From Arabidopsis thaliana (lineage: Eukaryota; Streptophyta; Magnoliopsida; Brassicales; Brassicaceae): a stretch of DNA of 64,000 nucleotides. The number at the start of each line of letters is the position of its first letter. The first letter of the stretch is position 1. The translations under genes were made by a program, and so were the position numbers. The stretch lies in assembly GCF_000001735.4 (NCBI RefSeq), contig NC_003071.7, forward strand, positions 4,581,151-4,645,150, given 5' to 3'. This document shows, piece after piece, positions 12,161 to 23,142 of the stretch. A model generated the notes under the pieces. That model had not been told where the DNA came from. It ran no database searches and worked only from the letters and a program-made list of their open reading frames with translations.

Positions 12161-12361
12161 TTTGGTCAGAACTTTGGCTACAACATTTGTCACGGCATTC
12201 TTGCAAGTATCACACCAAAACTTCGGCTTTTTCACCTTCAAGGAACTGGTATTCACACTACAATGTATGCGACGTCTTTGACCTGAAGCATGGGTACGAG
12301 CAAAGGTTTCAATAAACATCCACTCATTAACATTCACCAGGTTCACATACTTTGCCACCAT
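12158..12361 (-). pseudogene. RPA1-like C-terminal OB-fold/zinc-ribbon fragment
   Basis: A 67-residue frame reads IHCSVNTSSLKVKKPKFWCDTCKNAVTN. The FWCDTCK pair resembles the zinc-ribbon Cys-x2-Cys of replication protein A large-subunit C-terminal domains, which bind single-stranded DNA. RPA1-like genes are frequent Helitron passengers in plants, and the fragment lies inside a sequence with a Helitron 3' end. The second cysteine pair and the rest of the protein are missing. The identification depends on a short motif; an unrelated zinc protein is possible. Confidence 0.4.
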
Positions 12362-12537
12362 GTCTTTCTTAACAGAGACACCATGCGAAAACAGTAAACC
12401 ATATTAGTAAATAAAACATGGAGAATATAAATGGAATATCAATTTGTAAACATATGTTTGAGAAAACAGATTTAGATGTGCATTTGCCAAGATTAATGAT
12501 AGTAGGATTTTACTCAATTAATCGTAAAACACTAACC

Positions 12538-14280
12538 ATGTCGTTGTAGTATTTTAGGTGTCAATTCAATCAGGTGTGATGCAAACAAATGAAATGTTAT
12601 TAGAAGTCACTAAGTCAAGCCAAGCAATAACAGTTTTGAGATTTCTAACAGTCCTAAGCGAACATGCAGAAAACAGAAATTCTAACGGAATTACTAAAAT
12701 CACTCGACCGCAACTGGATGATGCTAGAAGCAGGATGTGGTCGAGTAACAGGTCGAGTAACAGACAGAAAATGAAACAACTATACTCGACTGGACAGTCT
12801 GTTGCCAGACACTGGGTGTGGTCGAGTAAGTTGGTCGAGTAATTGCAAAAACTAAGAAACAAGCAATGAGAACGATTAAGCGATAACGATAAAACAGAGA
12901 AATCAAATAGACAAGAAATTCCTAAGGATGGGGCAATCAAATGGGGTGGTATCCTAACCTATTCAGATGGTTAACAAGCACAATCAAGCTATCCCTAGAT
13001 AACAGGTTCAACAACATATCAATTCACTCCCGTGATAGAAATCCTCAAGCAAAGCTAGCCGAGACTAATTCTCATTAATAGAATCTAACTATGCAGGCAA
13101 TATGAACCGACTAATAAAATCAATAAACGCTCTAAACGACCAATCTCTTGGGATATAGACGAATATCTCAGGAACTAGTGGATCAAGCATTCCATCGAAC
13201 ACATTCTAGGTGTAGGAATACTTTGGATCGAATATCTCAGGAAAGAAATAAGCAGTAAACACAACTAGTCCTAAAGGGATTCAATCAAGTCTAAAACTTA
13301 ACCATTCTACACACTACGGATTCCACAACCATTCTATCTCATCCTTTAGAACTCTATGTCACTACTCAGACAACATGCTCAGAGACATAATCGCAGGTAA
13401 ACAAGTATATTGCATCAGTAAAGAGATAAAGAGTAGAGATACAAGATGACATATGAAATCAAATGCGGAATCTGAATAACTTGGAAAATTTCGAATTACA
13501 AGTTACAGAAGCAAAGCGGCGCAGCCCGAGTAAAACAGAATAAAACTGAAGCAAAAACTCAATGTCGACTAGATGTCTCAGGACAAACCCCTCAGACACC
13601 TATTTATACAAAACAATATAAAATGATAGTAGATGAGCCGGAAACCTAATCGACCGTCCCATAGAGTGATAATGGGCCGAGATGGGCATCGTGATCGGAT
13701 GAAGCTCCGGACCGCTTCCAAACACTTCTTCGTCTCCTCTTCTCTTCCTTGTGCTCAGCTTGTCTAGTTGAGTGTGGATTTGAGTAGAATTTGAAGATGT
13801 GGTCGAGTGCCTAGTCGAGTGGTGGTAGAGTGATGATACTCGATCTCGTGGTCGAGTAGAGTGAATGTCCGAGTGGTGGTCAGGGGTGTGACGAAGTGTT
13901 ACTCGACCCAGTGGTCGAGTGGTGTCATCGAGTAGCATGGAGTGTGGTTACTCGACCAGGGGGTCGAGTGATTGGTAAGAACGGCCTCAATGTTACTAGA
14001 CCAAGGGGCCGAGTGTGCTGCTGGAGTTACTCGACCAAGGGGTCGAGTATGTCTTCTGGTTCCGGCTCTCTTCTTCCAATTTGCTCGTCAATAGCTCCAA
14101 ATCACTTGAAAACAACTCAGAAATAGAATATGTATGCAAAGCTATCCTAATCATGCAACTAATCATGCAAAATATGCAAGAATGATGAGGAATGATATAA
14201 AATAGTGATGAATGATATGAAACTAGACTCAAAACGATGATGAATGAACATAGAAAACTTGCAAAATATAGACATATCAA
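12538..14280 (-). mobile_element. Athila-like LTR (copy B, minus strand)
   Basis: This is the reverse complement of the LTR at 6847-8350. Its 5' end is GACATATCA on the plus strand at 14272-14280, adjoining a polypurine tract (ACTCCCCCAAACTTAGTC, 14281-14298, read in reverse). Its 3' end is CATGTCGTTG at 12538. A TATA box lies at about 13600-13608 (ctatttata). TCGAGT/ACTCGAC motifs are dense at 12700-12850 and 13740-14050. It is longer than copy A mainly because the motif-rich part is expanded. The polypurine tract next to it shows it is the 3' LTR of a minus-strand element. Confidence 0.75.
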
Positions 14281-17200
14281 CTCCCCCAAACTTAGTCTTT
14301 GCTTACCTTCAAGCAAATAAGAAGACATAGCTGAAGGAGAGGTTTGAAGGTGGGGACTCAGAACCAAAGCATCAGATAAAGCAGATAAAATCAATGTCTA
14401 AGTTGGTAGTTCTAAGATGCGATATGATCGGATTTTACTCAAAAACGTTAGCCATGCCTTGTTATGATTCAATGCATCATCAATGAACTCATTTGGCTAA
14501 GGTGAAGGTTGAGAGACAAAGATGATCCCTTAAAGAGTAGGCTTGAGTAACAGGGGATCTCTCAAAAATGATTGAGCTTTAATAGAATGTTAAAGGTAAG
14601 TCCCAAGTTATGCATACAGAGATAAGATCCCATCTACCCAGAATATAACAAATAAAGCTCTAATGGTAATCTCATCTCCAATCCCAATATAAGAACTTAA
14701 CTCTTCCCTTTGCATTCTTTAATCTTTTAAACCCTTTTTCAGATCATTCTTTTCTTTTCTCTTAACTCTAGGAGAAGCTTTCTCAACTTTGATACTTCTA
14801 GGGGATTTGGGTTTCTTTAACAACTAAAGTTCCTGATATATCCCAGTTTTCACTGATTTTATCTATGTTTTAGGTATAGGATCTTGAGTCTTTATATTAT
14901 TTCTCGAGTCTTTTTAGTGTCTTTTCAAGTATTCTATGCACTGAGACAATAATAGAGATAAGGAGACATTTTGGAGCAAGAGCTAAGGAAAAGGAAGCTA
15001 AGGACGATTTTGGATCCAGGAATTAGGGAGGAGTGTTGATTGACACACTCTTGGTGTCGATCGACAACAGTTTCGGCCCAGTAAAAGTCCTAGATGCTTT
15101 CGAGTTTACAGAAGAGGAAATTTGCCCTAGAAGACTTCCCTATTTTGTTACTCACGCGTTTCTTGTTTTCTTCCTTTTTGTGTTTCAGGTGTATGCCTAG
15201 GCAAACAAAGAGCACAAAACAGAAGAAGCTTATCAACTTGTCTGTACTGGACTTGGGAAAACTTGAACGCACCAACCGAAAAACTCAGAGATTAGCAATG
15301 ACTAATAGAGTCATCAGAGCTGATGTAGAAGGAGTTTTGAGAGATAAGGATGGGCAAGCCTACAATAAGGCTGGTCAGAGATTGAATGATCATGGACTCA
15401 TCCTACTTGAGGACGTCGATGAGAATCAGGCGCGCCTCAACGCGCAAATAGCTGTCAGAGACACAGTAGGGCTCGCTGTCGATTGATACAAAAGAGGTGT
15501 CGATCAACACCATAGGGAGCAGAATGACGATGTAGTTGGTGTCGAACGACACAACAGAGGTGTCGATCGACACCAACACCAGATTCCTGCAGCTATTCCT
15601 CCAACTGCGAAACCACGTCGTACTCTTGGGGATTTCAACAGGCCCAACCTGTTCTATGCTAATTGATCAGCGATCGTACCCCCACCCTTCCAGAGGAACG
15701 TCTATGAGCTGAAGCCTCGCTACTTTACTTTAGTTGGTCAGCACCCTTTCCATGGCTTATCTCATGAGCAGCCAATGGACCATATAGAGCGCTTTGAGGA
15801 CCTTGTTCTAAGCATCAAGACTAATGGAGTCTCAGAGGACTACCTACTTTGCAAGCTCTTCCCTTATTCACTTGCTGGGGAAGCAGCTTCTTGACTGAAA
15901 CAACTTAAAGCAGGTTCCCTCAAGACTTGGAGAAGCATCAAGATAGCCTTCTTGAACAATTTCTACGATGATCCTAAGTTTGATGAGTTGAGAAACAAGC
16001 TGTCTACCTTCACACAGGGTCCAGCTAAATCTTAAAAGGCTGTGTGGTTCATTTCAATGAGTACCAACGGGACTGCCCACATCACGGTTTCAGTGACGTA
16101 CAACTTCTAGGTACTTTCTTCAGAGGAGTCAATTGGAGATACCATATGGCTCTAGATGCAGCAAGAAATGGTAACTTCAACACACGTTACCCAACTGATG
16201 CTACAACCCTGATAGAGAACCTCGCTTGCAGCAACAGTAACAAGAATGCTGATTTTGAGAGGAAGAAGATTGATGGAGCTATTTCAGGTAATCAAATGGC
16301 AGAGGTGAATGCTAAGCTGGATTCGGTTCATAACTTGCTTACAGAGAAGAAGCATGTCCACTTTGCAGCTGAGGATGAGACTATTGAGCCTGAGCCTGAG
16401 TCAGAGGAAGGAGTCTTCTACATAGATGGTCAGGGATACAAGAAGTTTTGGGCAGCCACAGGGCAACTTCAGTGGCAACAGGTTTACAGAGAACCAGGGT
16501 TCCTCCAACTACACTCCAAAGCCTGCTTTCCAGAAGACCTTTCCTTAGAGAAACTTTCAGAGGACCTATGGTAATTCAGCTTACCAAGCCTCCCCTCCAC
16601 CCACAGAAGAGACAAGAATGGAATCGATGCTTGAGCAGATTCTGGAGAGCCAAACAAAGCTCGTTATGGAATTCCATTGTCAACTTCTTTAGCTTACTTC
16701 CCCTAGAATTCTTTCCCTTTTCTTATCAACAATGAATTCACCCTTTTCTTTCTTTTAAACACATCCCAACCCATGATATAAGCGCCCACCTAGTTCTATC
16801 CAATCCTGAAAACGCGAACTAGAACTACATGAGACACTATCTCTATCGTTACGAACCTAACACTTTTTACCATGCTCAATCGGGATAAGACCTGACAAAC
16901 ACTCACAAGTGATAAATGGCTTGAAAGAAGGTTTAGGTTTAGGGTCGGGGTTAACTGCTCCAATGAGGGGAGTCAGCTACTTGGACTAACAAGAGTGGTT
17001 AAAATGAGTAAGGAAGTCCAAATAATGTAGGGTATACATGAGTTCGAATTCGATGCTAAGACATGATAATTCTAAATCAGATTCAGGTTCAAATTGATTG
17101 GGAATGGTATCAAATCATGACAGTGTGGCGAGTAGAGCAATCTAGGCATGGTGCAGTTTTATTTCAATTTAATTGACTACGCATCAGACAACTAACAACG

Positions 17201-17726
17201 AGGACACTAAGTTTATCTAGTGAACCAAAAAGCTTACAAGGCTATCTCATCATTATCCCCCATGCATATGCAATAATCCTAAATGAAACACTCTAGACTC
17301 GATCCTAAATGTAATGCAACTACATGAACACTCTGTTTTTTTTTTAAATCATTTTCTGAAATTTTTCAATTTTTTTGTTTTTTTTTTCTATGCCTTAGAT
17401 GAATGCAGACTCAAAACTATATACAATGCAACACACACTTCCTGAGTCCTCCCCCAAACTTAAATCACACAGTCCTCTATGTGACCAAATTTAGAAAAGA
17501 GTACTCAGGACAAAACACATCACAGAAACAAAATAAAAACAGGAGATGGTATAATACAAGGGTGAAGTGAGGTGCTTACCTCAGTCGAAGAAGGAGCAGA
17601 GTTGGTCGTCAATAACTACCTATGATTGCTTCAGGCCATTGAAGAATCTCCCTATTGTGTCTCAGCTCCGCCTTGTGGGTACTCGACCTCATCTCCTTCG
17701 TGGCGGCCATCACCATATTTTTTCAG
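14281..17726 (-). mobile_element. Athila-like internal region (minus strand), split by a nested element
   Basis: 14281-14850 and about 16740-17580 together correspond, in reverse complement, to the non-coding internal region 5282-6846 of the plus-strand element. The equivalent of the ORF-1 stop region (ACTGAGGTAA-type) is near 17577-17586, followed by a few decayed codons up to 17726. The alignment is interrupted at 14850-16700 by a second element with a plus-strand gag. The 5' LTR and pol of this minus-strand copy are not present, so it is a truncated remnant. Confidence 0.6.
15193..16574 (+). pseudogene. Athila-type retrotransposon gag, nested and broken
   Basis: This is capsid-forming Gag of a Ty3/gypsy element. 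Visible are KQKKLINLSVLDLGKL, a central retrotransposon-gag domain (HPFHGLSHEQPMDHIERFED, LVLSIKTNGVSEDYLLCKLF, PYSLAGEAAS, IKIAFLNNFYDDPKFDELRN, KLSTFTQGPA) and, in a shifted frame from 16044, FNEYQRDCPHHGFSDVQLL, ALDAARNGNFNTRYPTDATT and LIENLACSNSNKNADFERKK. In-frame stops follow residue VD at 15484 and fall near 15663, 15892 and 16033. A frameshift near 16040 and another after 16450 complete the damage. Upstream (about 14850-15190) looks like LTR/leader sequence with a possible splice acceptor at 15189. No pol follows; the element stops near 16700 inside the minus-strand Athila copy. Confidence 0.8.
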
Positions 17727-20700
17727 GTGATTACTGATGACCCCATGGATGTCTTTCATACTCCACTTGAATCACATGATTGTTATAAGGATGATGCAAA
17801 AGAAGGCAATCCAATTTTTGACACTGGTGTCAAGGATCCAAATGGCAATGATGCAGATGATGAGGGAAAAATCCAGGTACTTTTATAAATACAAACACAA
17901 CACATCAAACATTTTATTTAACATTTTATAGATTCTTACACATTTGACTATTGTACTTTACAATCAGTTTGATTCAAGTGCAAACCTAAGCAACAAAAAA
18001 CAATCTCCTCAGTCCATTCTTAAACCAAATTATGGAGGTAAGCTAATATATAAACCAAATTATTGTCAGTCCAAATCTCCTCAGTCCATTCTTAAACCAA
18101 ATTATTGTCACAGTCCTTAAGATATATTCGTTTGTAATTCATTATTCAGGACACCTTGGAGACGGTTGAAGCTTCTCTTTCAGTGTTGGAGACGCAACCC
18201 GAAGAAAACATTGACGATGATCCTATGCGGGAGGTAAGCTAATAAATAATTTGTTGGAACACATCGGAGAGGGTTTCTGCATCCCAGTCCTTAAACCAAA
18301 TTTTCATTGTCCTTACGCCATCTTCCTCTATAATTCATAATTCAGGAAACCTTGGAGACGGTTGAAGCTTCTCATTCAATGTTGGAGACACAACCCGAAG
18401 AAAACATTGACGATGATCCTATGATGAAGGTAAGCTAATATATAATTTGATGTAACACATCGGAGATGGTTGCTGCATCCCAATCCTTAAACTAAATAAT
18501 GGCACATGTGCATAGTTATTGTGCACAGGATTTTGTGGATACTTAGGAGTGTACTTCGACATTCAGGTCACTTTGGAGGCGGGTGCAGCATCTCAATCAG
18601 TGGTGGAGCCGCAACCCGATGACCCTATGGAGGTATACATTTTTAACTAGTTCCTTGATTTATTGGACACTGGAGAGAGATGCTTCATCTCTCAGTCCTT
18701 GTCCAAAAAAACATTTACAGGGCAATTCTCCACAGGGCAATTCTCCATAGGGCAATGCAGCATCTCATTCATTGTTACAGACTCAACCAGAAGTCAACAT
18801 CGACGGTGGTCCTTTGAAGGTGTACAATAACAACAAGTATCATTTTATGGGTTGCGGTTCTTGTGTTATTGGACAAGATTTTGTGGTTACTTCATAATTT
18901 GTAGGAAATATTTCTTATATTTTTTCTGACCAGCTTTTTGGGTACTTCAACATTCAGGACAACATGGAGACGGCTGCAGCATCTCATTCATTGCTAGAGA
19001 CTCAACGAGAAGTCAACATCGACGGTGATCCTATAAGGTATGCAGTAACAACAAGTATCATTTTATGGGTTGTGGTTCTTGTGTTATTGAACATGATTTT
19101 GTTGATACTTCTTAATTTGTAGGCAATATTTCTTATATTTATTCAAACCAGCTACATGTGTACTTCAACATTCAGGTTATTGTGGAGATACTTGCAGCAT
19201 CGCATTCAGTGTCGGAGGCACAACCCGAAGTAAAGATTGGCAATGATGCTACGGGGGTATAAATTTCTAACTAGTTTCAGCTAATGATTTACATTCATTC
19301 ATTTATTGGAGATTGTAGAGGTTTGCTGCATCTCTCAGGCATTATGCAACAAACATTTATAGAAAAAATGTTCCACATGGTAAAGTTATCTAAAAATAAG
19401 GTCAACATTAGGTTTGAACTAAATTATGATACCATGTTCACTTTTATATTTGACAGGAGTTTGTGGATCCCTTAACATTTGCAGATAATATTATCTTATG
19501 TTTTCTCACCATCTTTTTGTGTACTTCAACTTTTAGGACACCATGGAGACGCCTCCAACATCTCATTCATTGTTAGGGTTTGCAATGTTCTCTGAAAAGA
19601 AGGTCATCCTTATGTCTAAACTAAATTAGGCTTGCATGTTCACTTTTATATTGGATAGGAGTTTGTGGATTCGTTATAACTTGCAAGTAATATATTCTTA
19701 TGTTTTTCTCACCATCTCTTTGTGAACCCTAAACATTCAGGTCACCGTGGATATGGCTGCAGCAATTCATTCAGGAGTTTGTGAAGTCAACTCTGATCCT
19801 ATGAAGGTATACATTAATAACAAGTATCATAATTTTCTGATATGTTTTATTGGACAACACTGTTTGGATTGCTTTTAAAATTATCTTCTTATTCCAGGCA
19901 ATGGTTGTGTTTGGAAGCCTATATTTGATACAAGTTCCAAAGCTGACAAAGAGCCCCAATCATCTCTCACACATAGTTCCAATAGTGTGGGTACAAGAAA
20001 CGAGGTATTGCTTAACATATATTCACTATTGTTCATAATGACTAGGGAATGAGTTTTCAGTTTTGTAACAGCTTATGCATATTGGTCTGATATTACATTT
20101 TCCTATACAGGATAATAAGTCAGAACACTCTAACTCACCTGCCCCGGAACCAGATCAATATTTTGAGTTATCTGATTCATCCCCGACGCGTAAAAGAGAA
20201 AAACCAATTCTCTCCTAACTAATACCTAAGACACAACCACTTTTACCAACACTTAAAAAAACCAATTATTCACAGTTTGTCAAAACCCTCTCCAGCTCTC
20301 CAAATATGTATGGTTTAGCATTCATTTTTCCTATTTCCACAACATTCATCATCAAGTTCTTCACTAATGCTACTTTTTTACATCATAGTGAACATGTTAC
20401 CAAGTGTGGATTCCTTATTTCCAACTCATTCCTCGTCGATCTTGCCAAACCTCATAAATGGGTTTCAACCCTGGTATGTAGTCCACTATATTTATCCTAG
20501 TACAAATTAACCTTTTATCAAGATATACTAATGTGTAACTGTTTTATTCCCAAGCAGATGGAGGTTTTGGTGTCATTACTTTCTCGGAGGCTTACAACTA
20601 CACTTGATAATCATCGTTCTGCTTTTGTTGATCCATAGTTCACAAGCCATCTACAAGCTAAATTCAGAGCCTTCAATGCTGCCAAGATGAAATCACGCGT

Positions 20701-21145
20701 TCGTTGGTAAGAGAACATGCAACGCTTCATCAAAAGATCCAAAATTGAATGGTTCAAGGACATAGATACCATTTACGCACCTATGAAATGGAATGATGAG
20801 CACTGGGTTGGACTTTCAATCAATCTTGGCATATGGAGCGTTGAAATTCTTGACCCAAATACAGACCTCTACGACGACGATAAGATAAAAGATTCATTGA
20901 GCGGGTTGTCAATCTTTTGCCCCACCTCATCCAAAGGTACTGTACGCTTGAGTGTTCTCAGAATCACGGTCTTCAACCGTTTTTATGGAGACGAATTGAT
21001 GGTATATACAAGAATTTGCGGAGTGGTGACTGTGGCCCGGTTGCTATGAAGTTCCTCGAGATCCAGGCAAGTGATAAACTCCCAGATAAAATGGCTGAAA
21101 TTACTGACAAACACGTCGACGCGTTTAGGCGTTAATATGCCATGG
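17727..21145 (+). pseudogene. Ulp1-like (C48) cysteine protease pseudogene of MULE type
   Basis: The C-terminal part (20558-21145) is an Ulp1/SUMO-protease-like catalytic domain: MEVLVSLLSRRL, then IDTIYAPMKWNDEHWVGLSI (catalytic His), SVEILDPN (catalytic Asp), and in another frame NHGLQPFLWRRIDGIY and SGDCGPVAMKFLEI (catalytic Cys). Such genes are carried by Kaonashi/VANDAL-type MULEs in Brassicaceae. The N-terminal part is assembled from short exons: 17727-17876, an array of eight related exons (18150-19806), 19898-20004 and 20111-20476. Stops occur near 20217, 20636, 20709 and 21133, with a frameshift near 20920, so no active protease is made even though the triad residues survive. It converges with the mudrA pseudogene on the minus strand at 30668-33385. 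Confidence 0.7.
18150..19806 (+). repeat. Tandem array of eight duplicated exons with introns
   Basis: Each unit, about 190-220 bp in most cases, ends its intron in TTCAG, carries a short exon and continues with GTA. Exons: 18150-18233, 18346-18429, 18567-18632, 18757-18819, 18958-19037, 19176-19256, 19537-19575 (partial) and 19741-19806. They encode variants of ETVEAASHSLLETQPE followed by VNIDDDPMK. The introns are also repeats (TTATTGGACATGATTTTGTGG, TTTCTTATATTTTTTC, GTACTTCAACATTCAG segments). Six of eight exons are multiples of three and begin and end in phase 0, so copy-number change would keep frame. Units 5 and 8 have lost their canonical acceptor or donor, and unit 6 is one base short. 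Confidence 0.8.
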
Positions 21146-22061
21146 ACATATATAAACTATGTGTCTACCCACTCTATTCATCTCATGTTTCTGACTAGTT
21201 ATGGAATGTCACCCTACATTCATGTTGTAATATATACATTGCTTCCTCCTTCTTTGAATACTTATAACTCTGGATTCTATAAATATGATTTTTGCTTTTC
21301 TTAACCATATTCATAATCTTATCTTTTTATTACTGTTGAATGTTTTAGTGGTCTGTATCATATTATTTGTTTATTCCATCCATAACCCCAATTTTTTAAG
21401 GGCATCTAACAGTTGATATCGGTTAACAATGCGAACAAAAAAAATACTTTAGAGTATTTTGAACTATTGTTGATTTGGTAAATCATTCGAACTAATTATG
21501 TTTACAAATACGTGAAAAAATTAATATAAATGTCATCCAATGATAATAATTTATCCAATCATACAAACGAATTAATACAGTTATATTGTGGATGGATTCA
21601 TATGGATACATTAACAATTATCTTTCTCTTTTACCTTGAAAGACAAATCTGAATTTTTTTCTACCGAGAATATTGAGATACTGTTGTATAGCAAGAATAT
21701 TCCCACCTTCACGTTTAAAACTAGGATTATTATGGTTAGAGCATAAACCAGAAACATTATGGTTAGAGCAATATTCGTTTAATAAAAGTTTTAATTATCA
21801 CGTTTATTATGAGGAGGTGAGCATAATTATATACGGTTACTAAACACCCACGATTTATTTAAGTTTCTTCCATTCCCCATTCCATCTGTTTCAACTTGAA
21901 AACAAATAAGTTATGCTCAAGTTAGAAAAAGTCGACAAGAATGAATAACCATCTGGTGTCAAAAAGGTTGTTCAGCATAAACTAAACTACTTAGTTTTCT
22001 ACGTTTTACATTCATCGTAAACAAAACATAATCGTCTGCATATGTTTTTTTTTTATCTCAG
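21146..22061. other. AT-rich spacer with leader of the first F-box-like copy
   Basis: 21146-21700 shows no gene. From about 21730 to 22061 the sequence is a diverged duplicate of about 27720-27962, sharing TTTCTTCCATTCCCCATT-like, AACTACTTAGTTTTCTAC and similar blocks. It is the common upstream region of two related F-box-like fragments. Confidence 0.55.
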
Positions 22062-22412
22062 GTTGCTGCTATCCCAAAAATTTACATCCCGGCACCAATA
22101 CTTGTTTAAATTATTAGCTACGTTGCCGAAGATGTCGTGGATGCTTTGAAACCCTTGGTTATGGCTGGTCCAACATTTAAGGATGCAATGTATTCCAAGG
22201 AAACACTAAGTTGTGTCCGCATAGACAAATATCGTTATTTCATGTGGTGGTTCATGCCGCATTCCATCTATTATCATTTTTTCACACAATGTCTTGAAGC
22301 CAACAATCCACATGCTTTGAAAGCTGTATTGTACAAACCAATAGCATATGAGAATTTTGTTGCCGAATGCTATAGATCTACCTTATGGGCAAAGCTATAC
22401 GGAGAGCATTAA
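22062..22412 (+). pseudogene. F-box-like fragment, copy 1
   Basis: The segment follows a splice-acceptor-like TCTCAG. It reads VAAIPKIYIPAPILV, stop, IISYVAEDVVDALKPLVMAG, PTFKDAMYSKETLSCVRID, FMWWFMPHSIYYHFFTQCLE, ANNPHALKA and then CYRSTLWAKLYGEH before a stop. This is the N-terminal to middle part of the At1g67623/At2g35280-like F-box family. The in-frame stop at about 22107 and lack of the C-terminal half (found, in another copy, at 2666-3040) mark it as a pseudogene. It is a tandem relative of 27963-28406. Confidence 0.6.
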
Positions 22413-23015
22413 GGATAGGAATCAAAGAAAGGAACAAATAGTCCCAAATTTTGAAAGACAATGAAAAGTCTGTTTTTGATGTTCATTTCTGATGTTCTGC
22501 CTTTCATTTCAGAAAATAGTTGCTTATTAATTTCTGATGTTCTGCCTTTGTTTTTATAAAATACATAATTTATACTCTGTTTACTCCTATGAAAAGTCAG
22601 ATCCCATCAAAATTTGTTCGTTGCCATGAATGAGGTTTGCATATTTATGTTTAAGCTAAGTCCGCAAAAATGATTTCCAATTGATAACCCTTTAAGGCCA
22701 TATACGTGTGCTCACGTCGTTATAATAAATTCCAAACGGACATATATCTTTGGACATGTTCTCTTGGATAGAACATATATTTAGCATTTAATTACAAATA
22801 AATAACTCGACTATAAACGACACCAGACGAATTATCTATCTAATATTACAACCACCCCCAACTCAATACGTAATATTCTCAAAAATAAATATGTCATATA
22901 GTGTAACGACAACGGATCGTTCAAGTAACCAACCCTTCGATGTTAAAAGTTACATCTTTTTCTCGCAGACGAAGTTACACCGTTTTGGCTTCAATCAAAG
23001 GAACCTTTTCACTTG
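22413..23015. other. Spacer between F-box-like copy and RPA1-like gene
   Basis: The first 60 bases match the region after the second F-box-like copy (GTCCCAAAT and ATTGAAAGACAATG blocks), so the duplication extends slightly past the coding part. A short local duplication, TTTCTGATGTTCTGCCTTT, occurs twice at about 22486-22540. The rest is AT-rich and leads into the RPA1-like promoter. Confidence 0.5.
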
Positions 23016-23025
23016 CTATAAATAC
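23016..23025 (+). promoter_or_regulatory. TATA box of the RPA1-like gene
   Basis: CTATAAATAC lies about 120 bp upstream of the ATG at 23143, in an otherwise CT-rich plant leader. Position and match to the plant TATA consensus are good; expression is inferred only. Confidence 0.5.
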
Positions 23026-23142
23026 CTCTCCTATACTTGACTCTACCAAGACAACCCCATCACAAAAGAAAAACATTGTCCTCTGTTTTCGTTTCCATAA
23101 TCCTCTGTTTTTCGTTACTCTTCAATTCTGCCGCTTTTCACC

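Larger units (their letters stand above)
10987..12400 (-). mobile_element. Helitron 3' end with internal sequence (minus strand)
   Basis: The plus strand reads ACTAG at 10987-10991, then AATACGA and the perfect hairpin CCCGCGGTACACCGCGGG at 10999-11016. Read on the minus strand this is a hairpin, a short spacer, then CTAGT: a textbook Helitron 3' terminus, followed by T outside the element. The body lies to the right and contains a triplicated segment and an RPA1-like fragment, both common cargo of plant Helitrons. The 5' end was not found and may have been lost at the LTR junction near 12538. Confidence 0.7.

Noticed and set aside
12558-12940. Frames on both strands near the LTR B edge
   Set aside because: Both fall within the LTR, overlap each other and match no family.
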